Part shown: piece by piece, positions 37,664 through 46,922 of the stretch
How positions within the stretch are numbered: position 1 is the first letter of the stretch
Layout: every line of letters begins with the position of its first letter
IMG/VR virus record: IMGVR_UViG_3300025319_000005
Span: 148,633-212,632 of that record
Strand: one strand, 5' to 3'
DNA from: a virus
DNA length: 64,000 nt
The notes under the pieces: model-generated
The model's database searches: none
What the model saw: the letters and a program-made list of their open reading frames with translations, nothing else
Told to the model about the DNA's origin: nothing
Program-made: the position numbers and the translations under genes

Positions 37664-37813
37664 TTATTTACATTTTTCTTCTTTAGATAACTCTTCTATA
37701 ATAACAGAAAGTTGTCCACATGCGGCACCGTTGTTAATTTCTGATTGAGTTGCCACTGCTACGGCATATTCAAAACCGCTTTCTTCTAATTGTTTTTTTA
37801 TTTCTTCGTTCAT
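37664..37813 (-). CDS. Small acidic protein, 49 aa
   Basis: MNEEIKKQLEESGFEYAVAV, then a middle with NNGAACGQLSV and a Glu/Lys end. ATG 37813, stop 37664. Located just downstream of the radical SAM gene in the same orientation. No family recognised, but coding character is clear. Confidence 0.6.
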   Translation of the reverse strand: MNEEIKKQLEESGFEYAVAVATQSEINNGAACGQLSVIIEELSKEEKCK

Positions 37814-37825
37814 TTTTTTGTTTTT

Positions 37826-38713
37826 TTAAATTAAAGTTAAACCGTTAAATCCAAATTTTAAATTCTTACCATTAAATACAACTAAATTAGAAGGATGTTC
37901 TGGCTTTAAAACGCATCTTGAGTATGCTTTTACAACCTCTATATCTAATTTTTCTGGTATATATAAATAGTTATTACATTTACAACTATCAAAATAATTC
38001 CATTGTTTTGATAATAACATTCTTTTCGTTTTAAAATCAAAACTCGAAAAGTCTATAAAATTTTCTTTACAAAAGTCATTAATTTTCATCAAAGAAACAA
38101 ATCCAACATCATATATTTTTAAAAAATTTGCAAATTCTAAAAATTCGTATATTTCTTTCTCAGAATCAATATTGTTTTTAATTAGATTACAACTTAAATG
38201 TAGTAAGTTTTTGTTAATTAATTTTTCTTGAGCTCTTTTTAACTCTACGGTAGATAATGCCTTAAAACCTAAAATTTCATTATTCTTAACATCTTCATAG
38301 TGATGTCTACTAATAGAAATGCTATCAAAATTATTTATTTCGCCATTCTCGAATAAATTTAATAATTGAAATCCATTTGTGTTCATTACAAGAAATGTTT
38401 CCGGAAAGTAAAATCGAATTAAATCAATTATTTTATAAAGTTTTTTTAGTTCTAAAGTTGGTTCACCTCCAGTGATTGATATTTTTTTAACTTCAATTTC
38501 TTCTTTTAATGAAATTAAAGTTTGTTCAAATTTTTCAAAATCAAAAGCGTTTGCTACATTTTTAAACTCACAAAAAGAACAATTTGCGTTACATCCATTT
38601 AATTGAACATATAAATTAATATACGGTTCCGTTATTGGAACCATTTCACAGCCATTTAATGAACAGTTATGAGATTTTAAATCTATAGTTTTCCCAAAAA
38701 TAGTTGTTTGCAT
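37826..38713 (-). CDS. Radical SAM protein
   Basis: 295 aa. The 4Fe-4S/SAM motif CNANCSFC is at ~40-47, followed by KKISITGGEPTLEL (GGE). Extra cysteines before (CSLNGCE, ~17-22) and after (CKC ~240, C ~262) suggest auxiliary cluster binding. Starts 3 nt after the small Cys-tailed peptide gene and is followed by a 49-aa gene. It may modify that peptide or a nucleotide; substrate unknown. Confidence 0.85.
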   Translation of the reverse strand: MQTTIFGKTIDLKSHNCSLNGCEMVPITEPYINLYVQLNGCNANCSFCEFKNVANAFDFEKFEQTLISLKEEIEVKKISITGGEPTLELKKLYKIIDLIRFYFPETFLVMNTNGFQLLNLFENGEINNFDSISISRHHYEDVKNNEILGFKALSTVELKRAQEKLINKNLLHLSCNLIKNNIDSEKEIYEFLEFANFLKIYDVGFVSLMKINDFCKENFIDFSSFDFKTKRMLLSKQWNYFDSCKCNNYLYIPEKLDIEVVKAYSRCVLKPEHPSNLVVFNGKNLKFGFNGLTLI

Positions 38714-38715
38714 TT

Positions 38716-39027
38716 TTAACAGTGGCTAAAATTACTTGTTTTACCTCCTCTACCACACGGATCTACATCAGAAGAATTAGAAGAAGATTTTCTCTTTAAG
38801 TCTTCAATTTCTTTTTTTAATTTTTCCAACTCTAAACATTTTTTATCTAATTCAATTTGTGTTTTACACTTTAATTTGAATTCTTTCAAAACTGCTTCTG
38901 AAATTTGCCCAGTATCAACAAGTGTTTTTTCTGCTGCTTCAACAAAAGTTTCCATATCGTTTGGGTGAGTTTTAGAAAAAAATTTATAATATTCTTCCAA
39001 AAATGCTATTTCGTCTTTTTTTGCCAT
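38716..39027 (-). CDS. Putative precursor peptide with Cys/Gly-rich tail
   Basis: 103 aa. The first ~80 residues are a charged helical leader (LKKEIEDLKRKSS). The tail SDVDPCGRGGKTSNFSHC is quite different and Cys/Gly/Ser-rich. It lies between two radical SAM genes with 2-7 nt spacing. That is the usual setting of a ribosomally made, post-translationally modified peptide, but the family is not one I recognise. Confidence 0.55.
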   Translation of the reverse strand: MAKKDEIAFLEEYYKFFSKTHPNDMETFVEAAEKTLVDTGQISEAVLKEFKLKCKTQIELDKKCLELEKLKKEIEDLKRKSSSNSSDVDPCGRGGKTSNFSHC

Positions 39028-39034
39028 GTTGTTT

Positions 39035-39820
39035 TTATTTTAAATTTACACCTTCAATAACTCCTTCTCCAAGATGGTTATTATTAGAAACTTCATTTGG
39101 ATTTATAGGACTTAATTTAATGAAAAAATTGTCCTTATCAAAATTTTCTTTTAATTTATCAATATTAAAATCACTTTCATCAACTAAAGTCATGTTTAAA
39201 GTAGTTTTTAAGTTGCTGAAAGTTTTTATTTTTCCAAGTTCTGAAATTGTCATTTTCTTTTTGTATGGAATTAGCCAATTTCTTTTTTCATCTTCCAGTG
39301 AATGCAAAGATACTTGAAGAGTGATATTATCTTTTATCCAACTAAAATCAGCATCTTTAATTCCAATTGTAGAAACATAATGATGGGTATTTGAATACAA
39401 ACTTGTAATTCTACGAATTGCTTCTTTAACATTTTCAACATTAAGTCCGAAATCACCCATTCTGGTATAATTAATTTTAAACTCCTGGCTTTTAGATGGA
39501 TCAATATCTTTATTTTTTTCAATGACAAACATTACTTGTTCAACTATTTCCTGAGCTGTTAAATTTCTCCATTTTTTCATTTGTCCAGTTGCACAAAATT
39601 TACAACGAATAGGACATCCTGACATTACGCTTACACCAATCATATAGCGCTCTTTTCGACTTCCTAAATTTTCATCTTTTAAAAAATTTTGGTGTTTACC
39701 TATTGCGTTTTTTGTGTAAAATGGAAGAAATGTATCAGTGGTTTCTATCAACATTCCATCTTTTAACTTTAAACAATACACGGCTCCATTTGAGAATTCT
39801 TTTTTACCGGCGATTTCCAT
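39035..39820 (-). CDS. RlmN/Cfr-like radical SAM protein, truncated
   Basis: 261 aa. GCPIRCKFCATGQMKKWRNL with the CxxxCxxC motif, then LTAQEIVEQV and LQVSLHSLEDEKRNWLIPYK are hallmarks of RlmN/Cfr rRNA/tRNA adenosine methyltransferases. Family members are usually 340-390 aa and need a C-terminal methyl-carrier Cys. This one ends early and lacks it, so a different reaction or an inactive enzyme is possible. Confidence 0.8.
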   Translation of the reverse strand: MEIAGKKEFSNGAVYCLKLKDGMLIETTDTFLPFYTKNAIGKHQNFLKDENLGSRKERYMIGVSVMSGCPIRCKFCATGQMKKWRNLTAQEIVEQVMFVIEKNKDIDPSKSQEFKINYTRMGDFGLNVENVKEAIRRITSLYSNTHHYVSTIGIKDADFSWIKDNITLQVSLHSLEDEKRNWLIPYKKKMTISELGKIKTFSNLKTTLNMTLVDESDFNIDKLKENFDKDNFFIKLSPINPNEVSNNNHLGEGVIEGVNLK

Positions 39821-39821
39821 A

Positions 39822-40070
39822 TTATTCTAATTCTTTCTTAATTTTTAATTTAGCTTGTTGCCTGGTTCTGTGTTTTTCAACCTTTTTTTCAGTTTTAATA
39901 TCTGCTCTTTCTCTTTTAGCATCTCCTATATTATCATAATTTTCATAAGAAGTATTATGGTCTATAAAAGCCGGAGTATTACGTTTATCTCCGGTTAAAC
40001 AATAAGGTTTCATTTTCCTTTGTTTTATCCAGTTTTTTATTTTTTTGTTTATTTTTTTAGTTCTGCTCAT
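39822..40070 (-). CDS. Small basic protein
   Basis: 82 aa, Lys/Arg-rich at both ends with a central YCLTGDKRNTPAFIDHNTSY. Starts 24 nt after the HNH gene and ends 1 nt before the RlmN-like gene. Possibly nucleic-acid binding; no family recognised. Confidence 0.55.
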   Translation of the reverse strand: MSRTKKINKKIKNWIKQRKMKPYCLTGDKRNTPAFIDHNTSYENYDNIGDAKRERADIKTEKKVEKHRTRQQAKLKIKKELE

Positions 40071-40094
40071 ATTTAAAAAGTTGCAAATTATTCT

Positions 40095-41000
40095 TTAATG
40101 TCTTTGTGGGTCTATTTTTTTATGACAATTAACACAACAAGTTATTCCATCAATATTTTCATGTTCTTTTATTACTAATATAATTAAATTTTCAAATTCC
40201 TCATTATTTAATTCTGCTATTTTCCTTCCACTTAATATACCTAAAACTATATCATTAAATGATTTACTTTTATGATGCACTTCCAATTCTCTATTTTTAA
40301 CAAAACAAAATTGACATGTAAAATCATCTCTTATCAATATTGGTTTTACCCATACTGGATATAATCTTGTTCGTATAACTTGATTTCTTTCTCTATTTCC
40401 TTTCCAAAACCAATGTTTTTCTCCGGTTACTTTCTTTATTCTTCCAGACGTATAGCCTTCAATTAGTGATTTTGAAACTTTTTCTTTTGTTTCTTCATTT
40501 TTCATTGGATTTTTATTACCCTTCATTCTGTCTGAATTTAATTTTGATACTTGTTTTTTAGTTAATCTTTTCTTTTTAACAGTTCTTCCATATTTTTTTA
40601 TAGATGGATTATTGTCAGATTTCATTAAATCCACTATTTTCTTTTTATTTTTTTTCTTACATTTTTCACATTTTTTTCCTAATATTATTCTGGATTTTGT
40701 TTTTGTTGCATTTCTTTTTACAGTAGCATAAATTTTGTTACACTGTGGACATTTTATTTTTTTTTCTACAGTTTTATAATTGTTATGTTTGGTACCTTTA
40801 CATTTCTCACACAAAACTTGATGTTTTGTTCCTGTAAATTTGTTTAAACAATACTTACACTCTTTATCTTCATGTCTTTGCTTGTAGTTTTCTGATGCTA
40901 TCTTATTAGAAAGTATTCTTCTACATTCCTTAGAACAAATTTGCTGAACTTTTGTTCCTACAAATTTAGCATTACATATTACACAATTTTTATCTTCCAT
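40095..41000 (-). CDS. HNH homing endonuclease with zinc ribbons and NUMOD3
   Basis: 301 aa. Several CxxC ribbons (CVICNAKF..C..EC; CKYCLNKF..C..C; CPQC...CEKC) lead to a NUMOD3-like stretch (NPMKNEETKEKVSKSL). The nuclease core is CQFCFVKNRELEVHHKSKSF then NLIILVIKEHENIDG and CVNCHKKID. Free-standing mobile element by inference. Confidence 0.87.
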   Translation of the reverse strand: MEDKNCVICNAKFVGTKVQQICSKECRRILSNKIASENYKQRHEDKECKYCLNKFTGTKHQVLCEKCKGTKHNNYKTVEKKIKCPQCNKIYATVKRNATKTKSRIILGKKCEKCKKKNKKKIVDLMKSDNNPSIKKYGRTVKKKRLTKKQVSKLNSDRMKGNKNPMKNEETKEKVSKSLIEGYTSGRIKKVTGEKHWFWKGNRERNQVIRTRLYPVWVKPILIRDDFTCQFCFVKNRELEVHHKSKSFNDIVLGILSGRKIAELNNEEFENLIILVIKEHENIDGITCCVNCHKKIDPQRH

Positions 41001-41089
41001 ATTATTTACACCAACTTAACATACGTGTCAATTGTAAATATATGTGAATTTTATTTCAAAACAAATTATTAATAAAATGTTGTGAATTT

Positions 41090-41824
41090 TTACTGAAAAG
41101 CTGGCAATAAATCAGAAACTTCTGATTCGTGAAGTATTATTCCATTTTGGGCACAGAATTTTATAATTGACAAACAACTGTCTTTTTGGGCAGGATGGTT
41201 TCCATATGCCTTTAATTGATTGAAATATAACTGATGTTTCTCAGACTCTTGTCTTCTAACACATCCCAATGTAAGTCTTTCATTTGTTTTGTCATTAAAA
41301 ACACGAAAACCTATATAATGTTTTTCAATTACATAATTATAATATGAAGCAATGCAATGATTCATTGTTGAGCCTTCATGATTTAATTCGTCAATAGTTG
41401 CAATCAACTCTATTCTAATATCTCCATATGCACCTGATAATTTAACGAATGGAGCTACTGCTTTTTTAAACTCTTCAGCGAGTTTTTTATCTAAACTTCC
41501 ATCGGTTTTAAACTCGGATACAAGTTTATTATGAAGAATTTCAACAGAATATTTATTGAGATTTAAAATTTCATTTTCGTCTCTACCATAAATCTTTAAC
41601 ATGCGAACTGTGTCTACATATATCGTCAAATAATCTTTACCAGACACAGAAGGTTCATTCATACCTTGAGTGAAAAATGATTGTATTTGTTCAAAAGATA
41701 AAATTTCACCATCACCAAAATTACAATTTAATCTCAGGAAGAATTTTTCAATATCTTCTTCAGTGGAAAATTGTTTTAATATTTCTATTTGGTCCGGTGT
41801 TATTTTTTTGAGAGTTTCGGTCAT
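41090..41824 (-). CDS. PcfJ-like domain protein
   Basis: 244 aa. Core ELNHEGSTMNHCIASYYNYV at ~158-177 with GFRVF and RLTLGCVRR following. Third copy of the family in the window. Between the HNH gene and the SNF2 helicase. Confidence 0.6.
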   Translation of the reverse strand: MTETLKKITPDQIEILKQFSTEEDIEKFFLRLNCNFGDGEILSFEQIQSFFTQGMNEPSVSGKDYLTIYVDTVRMLKIYGRDENEILNLNKYSVEILHNKLVSEFKTDGSLDKKLAEEFKKAVAPFVKLSGAYGDIRIELIATIDELNHEGSTMNHCIASYYNYVIEKHYIGFRVFNDKTNERLTLGCVRRQESEKHQLYFNQLKAYGNHPAQKDSCLSIIKFCAQNGIILHESEVSDLLPAFQ

Positions 41825-41872
41825 GAATATTTTTTACTTAATTAAACGATAAAGTTAATAAAATGTTTCCAA

Positions 41873-43774
41873 TTAACTTTTTTTATTTAAAAATATCTTT
41901 ATCAAATCTTTAAATACGGTACTTTCTACTTTATTTGATTGCGTAAACGTTTCTTCACCATCTAAAACTTTGGAAATAACTTTTTCTTTTTCTTTCAATA
42001 AATTCATTATATCTTCATCAATAGTTTCGCAGCAGTATAGTGTGATAATTTGTACATTGCCAATTGTTGTTGCTCTATGAATTCTGTCATGAGCTTGCGT
42101 ATTAATGCTTGGACTGAATGACTGAGAAATCACAATAGCAGTATTTGCTATAGTGAGTGTTATCCCAACCGAGGCGGCGCCTAAACTTCCAAGAAACACC
42201 ATAACTTCACTATCTTTATCCATGAATTTTTGAACTGCTTCATTCTTTTCATCCATTGATTTCTTACCGGTAAAAACCACCGATTTATTACCAAAGTATT
42301 GATGTAATTCGTCAATGTTTTTTAAAAATTCTGCAAATACAACAATTTTTTCACCATTTTCAATATAATTTTCAATTATCTCAATGGCTTGTTTTGTCTT
42401 TATGGAGCAAGTTATTTGTTTTAGTTTTTGGGCTTTAGCTAAGTATCCCAATTCGGTTTCTACTTCTGTAATTTCATCAACAACACCTTTTTCAGCTTTT
42501 TTATATTCTCGCCACTGTTCCAAAGAAAGTTCAATAGGAATGTCGGTAAAAGTTTTTGGAGGTAAATGCTTAAGGATGTCTTCTTTTTTTCTTCTTATAA
42601 AATATGGAGATATTCTTTCGCTTAATTCTTCTAAATTAGAATTTCCACTAAAATCCCAATATCCATATTCATTTTCGTGACCATTACAATATCTAACACC
42701 AAAATGATGCTGATTTTTAAATTCATCTGGAGCTATCATATTTAATAGAGGAAATAGTTCGTAGCTCCTATTTAAAATAGCGGTTCCCGACATGAGAATC
42801 TTCCTTTTAATGCTTTTAAAAGCCTTTCTTGAAATTTTGGAACGAGCACTATCCATGTTTTTTAAATAATGTGCTTCATCAAATATTATTAAATCATAAT
42901 CCTCTACCCTTAGTTCAACGTCGTCTTTTTTAATAAATTCCAAAGCATCAGCCTTAGTTTTTATCGATTTTTGTCTTTTACAGTTTGGACATTCTTTGTA
43001 TTTTTTCCTATCATTAATTTCAATAAATCCACATTTTGGCGTTGTGCATTTGTGAGAAAAATTATATCTTATAAAACTCTCAAGACTTTCATAATTAATA
43101 ATATGAAATAAACTTTCTTCTTTTGTATATACTACTTCATTTGATTTTCTTCTTGGTTTCCATTTATACACAAAGGCTTTTTCATTAGAAAACTTTAAAA
43201 CTTCATTTCTAAAATTTAATTTAAGACTGGCCGGCATAATTGCTAAAATTTTTTTGTCTTTTTTTGTCATTATACCATACAAAATACTCTCTAAACTTTT
43301 ACCGGTTCCTGGTTCATCACCGATTATGGCCAATCCTCTACTTTTATCACAGAAAATAGCTGCTTGTTTTTGATATTCATACGGTTCTATTTTCATAAAG
43401 CCCCAATCAATAACAGAAGTGTCTATTGTTTCGTATTTGGCCTGAAGTGCTTCTTTTTTTGTTTTTAGTCTCAATTCAAATTCCTTCTTCAACTTTTCAA
43501 CATCTTCCGGCTCCATATTCGTAAACTTGAACTTCAAATTATTAGACTTAATAAAATCAATAATTTTAGCCAAAGCAGCTTCATTAACTACGCGATACCA
43601 ATCATTGAATATTGTTCCGTCTTCTTTCCTAACAGAATCCATTTTGGTTTGTTGTTGGTCTTTAGGCAAGGACTTAATAAACTCAGACAACGATTTATTA
43701 AAATGAAAATAAGGCTTAATAAAATTAAACCTTACTTCAAAATTTGTTCTTAATTTTTTTATTTCTATTGACAT
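41873..43774 (-). CDS. SNF2-family DNA helicase/translocase
   Basis: 633 aa. Walker A variant DEPGTGKS (153-160), DEAH box (IIFDEAHYLKN), SGTAI, a zinc ribbon insert (CTTPKCGF...CPNCKRQ), and the C-terminal lobe with FTGKKSMDEKNEAV, GITLTIANTAIV and DRIHRATTIG (motif VI). Closest in style to SMARCAL1/HARP-type translocases. Likely remodels replication forks or recombination intermediates. Confidence 0.9.
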   Translation of the reverse strand: MSIEIKKLRTNFEVRFNFIKPYFHFNKSLSEFIKSLPKDQQQTKMDSVRKEDGTIFNDWYRVVNEAALAKIIDFIKSNNLKFKFTNMEPEDVEKLKKEFELRLKTKKEALQAKYETIDTSVIDWGFMKIEPYEYQKQAAIFCDKSRGLAIIGDEPGTGKSLESILYGIMTKKDKKILAIMPASLKLNFRNEVLKFSNEKAFVYKWKPRRKSNEVVYTKEESLFHIINYESLESFIRYNFSHKCTTPKCGFIEINDRKKYKECPNCKRQKSIKTKADALEFIKKDDVELRVEDYDLIIFDEAHYLKNMDSARSKISRKAFKSIKRKILMSGTAILNRSYELFPLLNMIAPDEFKNQHHFGVRYCNGHENEYGYWDFSGNSNLEELSERISPYFIRRKKEDILKHLPPKTFTDIPIELSLEQWREYKKAEKGVVDEITEVETELGYLAKAQKLKQITCSIKTKQAIEIIENYIENGEKIVVFAEFLKNIDELHQYFGNKSVVFTGKKSMDEKNEAVQKFMDKDSEVMVFLGSLGAASVGITLTIANTAIVISQSFSPSINTQAHDRIHRATTIGNVQIITLYCCETIDEDIMNLLKEKEKVISKVLDGEETFTQSNKVESTVFKDLIKIFLNKKS

Positions 43775-43781
43775 ATACTTT

Positions 43782-44372
43782 TTAATCCCACCAATGATTT
43801 ATTCTTTCGTTCAATACTTTAAACAACAATTCTTGACATCTTTTTTGATTAAAATCAGCTAACATCATTGCTAACTTTTTTTTGCTTGATGTTAAATTTC
43901 TATCTTGTTTAAGAACTTTTTTTACACTTGCTTTGTGTTTTCCAAAATAATCATCAAATTTTTCCCATACAGGGATAATATCCAACTCATGACAATCTGC
44001 ATGTTCCTCAGATTGAATCCAATTAAAATCATCTTTACAATAATCCATATATTCCATACTATAATATTCTTCTTGAACTTTTTCTATCAAATTAAGGCAT
44101 AATGTAATGTCTTTATTAAGAGCTTCTACTCCTGTATGTCTATTTGCCTCAACAAGATATTTGCGTTGCTGTAATAGCTTAAATTTGATTATTTCAAAAA
44201 TATAGTGGTCATCCCAATTTTTATCTTTATAAATAATCGGAATCCAAGTAATAATAGATTTAATTCCTTCAATAAATTGATTTAACCAAATAGGTAAATA
44301 TCTTTTTATTGACTTTCTATTCCAAGCAGAATCTGCTGGAACCTGTAATTGTTTATGTTGTTTTGTTTCCAT
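43782..44372 (-). CDS. Hypothetical conserved-looking phage protein
   Basis: 196 aa, Trp/Tyr-rich (SIKRYLPIWLNQFIEGIKSI, then WIPIIYKDKNWDDHYIFEII). All-helical by eye. Ends 7 nt before the SNF2 start, so probably cotranscribed. TTATTTAT lies 8 nt upstream. Function unknown. Confidence 0.6.
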   Translation of the reverse strand: METKQHKQLQVPADSAWNRKSIKRYLPIWLNQFIEGIKSIITWIPIIYKDKNWDDHYIFEIIKFKLLQQRKYLVEANRHTGVEALNKDITLCLNLIEKVQEEYYSMEYMDYCKDDFNWIQSEEHADCHELDIIPVWEKFDDYFGKHKASVKKVLKQDRNLTSSKKKLAMMLADFNQKRCQELLFKVLNERINHWWD

Positions 44373-44450
44373 TTTATATTATAAATAACCGTAAATGCAA
44401 ATAAAACTGTTTTTAATGTAAAATGCAATGTTCGTTTAATAAATTATTAG

Positions 44451-44458
44451 ATATTTAT
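44451..44458 (+). promoter_or_regulatory. ATATTTAT late promoter motif
   Basis: 20 nt before the ATG at 44479. Confidence 0.42.
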
Positions 44459-44478
44459 AAGAATAAAACCATATTAAC

Positions 44479-44982
44479 ATGTCATTAGAAATAAAAAGAA
44501 GTGAACTCGATTCCTTAATTCAGGAAGAGGTTTTAAAACAAAATAAGAAACTTGCTTTAGAAAGCAAAAAAAATAAGATATTAAAAAGCTTAAATGAGCT
44601 TGATGGTTCCGGCCAAAACACAGCAGGCGAACTTAATGCTGCTGTATCCACTCCAACACCAAGCACTCCACCTCCAAGCACTCCAGCACCGAGTGAAGCT
44701 GGAAAAAAAGAAGAAAAACAAGAAAGCATTTTTGATGCTAAGCCCGGAGAAACAGTTATTTTCAACTTTCAGGATGTAACAATCAAAGTACAAAGGCAAT
44801 TGGACGATTTATTTCGTGTGGTTGATGCTTCTGAGAGTAAAAAACTTAAAGATGGGGATTATGTAAAAATTCAAGGAAATGATACTCTTGCTAATGGTAA
44901 AAAGTTTAAATTTATAATCTTAAGACAAGCATTAAATTATGAATCAAATCCGCTACAATCTTGGAAAGTAATTAAAAATTAA
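44479..44982 (+). CDS. Virion-type protein with capsid-targeting-like N-terminus
   Basis: 167 aa. MSLEIKRSELDSLIQEEV is the tag-like start (LIQE). A Pro/Ser/Thr linker (STPTPSTPPPSTPAPS) separates it from a C-terminal beta-rich domain (GETVIFNFQDVTIKVQRQLD). No known family. Strong terminator downstream. Confidence 0.65.
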   Translation: MSLEIKRSELDSLIQEEVLKQNKKLALESKKNKILKSLNELDGSGQNTAGELNAAVSTPTPSTPPPSTPAPSEAGKKEEKQESIFDAKPGETVIFNFQDVTIKVQRQLDDLFRVVDASESKKLKDGDYVKIQGNDTLANGKKFKFIILRQALNYESNPLQSWKVIKN

Positions 44983-45002
44983 CTAACCACAGTTAAAGAA
45001 TT

Positions 45003-45037
45003 AAAAACCCTCTCAATTTATCGTTGAGAGGGTTTTT
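45003..45037. terminator. Bidirectional intrinsic terminator
   Basis: Stem AAAAACCCTCTCAA / TTGAGAGGGTTTTT (14 bp) with a 7-nt loop between convergent genes. Confidence 0.9.
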
Positions 45038-45056
45038 GTTGTTAAAAGCTTTATTT

Positions 45057-45641
45057 TTACAATCCGGCCAATCTTCTCATTCTTTCTCCGCTATTCATTA
45101 TGGTATCTTTTCTACTTGTATTAATTCTTGAAGCTTTGTTTTTGCTATTATTACTATTTCCGACAAGAAGTCCTTCTGACATAGGTGGCGGACCTTGAAC
45201 TGGAGCTTCTGGTGTATTGTTAGATTCTGGTCCGGCTAAATCAGGTGTTTGCTCTGGTTGAGAAAGCGTATCTCCACCTTCTTTTGGTTCAGTTATTGAT
45301 TTAGCAACTTCTCCCTGCCATGATTTGAAAAAGTCATATAGATTAGCTGGAATTTTATAATTATTTTCATCAAGACTCATTTTAGACTCAACGAAAACTC
45401 CATTCGTCACAGAGAAACTCCATTTAAGATAATTGTCAGATTTTAAAATAATTGTTCCTGACCACAAGGAATCAACTCCGCTTTCTCCATTGTAAAATTT
45501 CATAGAATATCCATTATCCTGTTTGTCAAATTTAACAAGAGGACTAACTTTTTCTCTAAAATCATTTTCCCATTTTATAACTTCTGCCTTTGTTATCTTT
45601 GGTGCTTGCGTTTCTTTTGGTATTGTGTTTTCTGGTTCCAT
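45057..45641 (-). CDS. Virion-type protein, C-terminal RMRRLAGL
   Basis: 194 aa. Folded N-terminal region (NGYSMKFYNGESGVDSLWSG), a Pro/Glu/Ser linker, and the ending SGERMRRLAGL, a C-terminal counterpart of the LAGL-type tags at other N-termini. First gene of a late-looking block. Unknown role. Confidence 0.6.
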   Translation of the reverse strand: MEPENTIPKETQAPKITKAEVIKWENDFREKVSPLVKFDKQDNGYSMKFYNGESGVDSLWSGTIILKSDNYLKWSFSVTNGVFVESKMSLDENNYKIPANLYDFFKSWQGEVAKSITEPKEGGDTLSQPEQTPDLAGPESNNTPEAPVQGPPPMSEGLLVGNSNNSKNKASRINTSRKDTIMNSGERMRRLAGL

Positions 45642-45655
45642 TTTAATTTTTTTTG

Positions 45656-45835
45656 TTAAGCTTTCATGCCGGCTCTAAATAAATATTCATCTATCTCGCC
45701 CTCATCTTTAAGTGCTGGATTAAATACTTGTTTAAGCGGATTCATTGGAAGTTGTTTTTCAGGCTCTCGAATAGTCTCGTTAGCTACTTTTGTAACTTCT
45801 GCTTCAATTAACTTTAATAATTCTTTCTTTGTCAT
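45656..45835 (-). CDS. Small protein with capsid-targeting-like N-terminus
   Basis: 59 aa from ATG 45835 (MTKKELLKLIEAEV). An upstream TTG (45850) would add five residues. The ATG overlaps the stop region of the next gene, supporting coupling. Body unrecognised. Confidence 0.55.
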   Translation of the reverse strand: MTKKELLKLIEAEVTKVANETIREPEKQLPMNPLKQVFNPALKDEGEIDEYLFRAGMKA

Positions 45836-45836
45836 T

Positions 45837-46052
45837 TTATAATTCTTCAATAAAATAATTAGCCTTTAACCAAAGGGTTTTATAATGTTTTTTTAATAAA
45901 TCTTTTATAATGGTTTTGACTTTTTCTTCATCAGTGATTTTTCCATCTTTTATTCTACTTTTTAATTCTGTATCTAAAACGTCTTTAATCAAGTCTTTTA
46001 TTTCAGTCTTGGTCATTTCTGTTTCTAATATTATTTGTGTTTTTGTATTCAT
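45837..46052 (-). CDS. Small helical protein, 71 aa
   Basis: Helical and charged (TEIKDLIKDVLDTELKSRIK, then DEEKVKTIIKDLLKKHYKTL). ATG 46016 is an alternative start. Contains IILE and VLDTE, compatible with the tag style. Unknown role. Confidence 0.55.
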   Translation of the reverse strand: MNTKTQIILETEMTKTEIKDLIKDVLDTELKSRIKDGKITDEEKVKTIIKDLLKKHYKTLWLKANYFIEEL

Positions 46053-46058
46053 TATATA

Positions 46059-46922
46059 TTATAATTTAGAATATTCCCATTTAAATCCACCAGCAGTATA
46101 TTTATTATTTTTTAAACATTTTGATATTTGTTTTCTTGAAACATTTAATGTTTCAAAAGCGTTTTTTATACTTCTAAAACAATTTATAAAAACACCATTT
46201 TTATCCAATTGATTTATTTTCTTGGTATTTTTTGGAATATTTCCAATTCTTTTATATGGCTCAAAAATAAAATTTTTAATTTCACATTCATAACACCAAT
46301 AAAAACCTCCGGCACTTTTTCCATTTTTTTTACAACACCTACTTAATGATGAGTTATTTATTCCTGTTATATATTCAGCCTCTGTTAGTGATTTGAATTT
46401 TTGTATTATTTCTCCAGTTTTTATATTAATCTGTATTATCCCTTTAAAAAAATTTTCATTTTTCTGACCAAGATGAGATTCTCTTAAATTTTCAATATGA
46501 GAATCTGAAAAAATAATTCCTTTTTTATTATCTGACATTAATTTTTTTGTTTCCTCAGAATGTTTCCTGTTTGTACTTGAAATTGATATTCTCTTTTTTG
46601 TTTCTTCGGAGTGTTTAAAATTTATAGCCCCTGTTCCTTTCGCATTTGCATTAACAAGTTTAAAACCCCATACTTTAAATTGGCAAATCCAATATTGCTC
46701 CCAAAATTCCCAATCATTATTATCTACAATATCTAATATTTCGAAAATTGGAAATAATTTCTGTTTCCGCAATGATTTAATCCAATTAACTCTATAACTT
46801 CTTCCTTTTTTGTCTTTTTTGTGAGAGCGAAACCTAACCTTTGGATTAATTGTTTTTCCAACATATCTCACTTGTTGAGTATTGGGGTCAGTCAAAGTGT
46901 ATATATAACAAAGATTATCCAT
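46059..46922 (-). CDS. GIY-YIG homing endonuclease
   Basis: 287 aa. GIY-YIG domain at ~4-95 (CYIYTLTDP...VRYVGKT, then RFRSHKKD and E-QYWI). Two NUMOD3 motifs (KHSEETKKRISIS; KHSEETKKLMSD) and two NUMOD1/HTH-type repeats (FKSLTEAEYITGINNSSLSR; FRSIKNAFETLNVSRKQISK) follow. Its ATG overlaps the endolysin stop, a typical free-standing homing gene position. Confidence 0.92.
   Translation of the reverse strand: MDNLCYIYTLTDPNTQQVRYVGKTINPKVRFRSHKKDKKGRSYRVNWIKSLRKQKLFPIFEILDIVDNNDWEFWEQYWICQFKVWGFKLVNANAKGTGAINFKHSEETKKRISISSTNRKHSEETKKLMSDNKKGIIFSDSHIENLRESHLGQKNENFFKGIIQINIKTGEIIQKFKSLTEAEYITGINNSSLSRCCKKNGKSAGGFYWCYECEIKNFIFEPYKRIGNIPKNTKKINQLDKNGVFINCFRSIKNAFETLNVSRKQISKCLKNNKYTAGGFKWEYSKL

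Noticed and set aside
37826-38713. QueE-like enzyme for 7-deazaguanine DNA modification
   Set aside because: The motif is CxxxCxxC without the QueE-specific pattern, extra cysteines are present, and no other queuosine or archaeosine genes are in the window.
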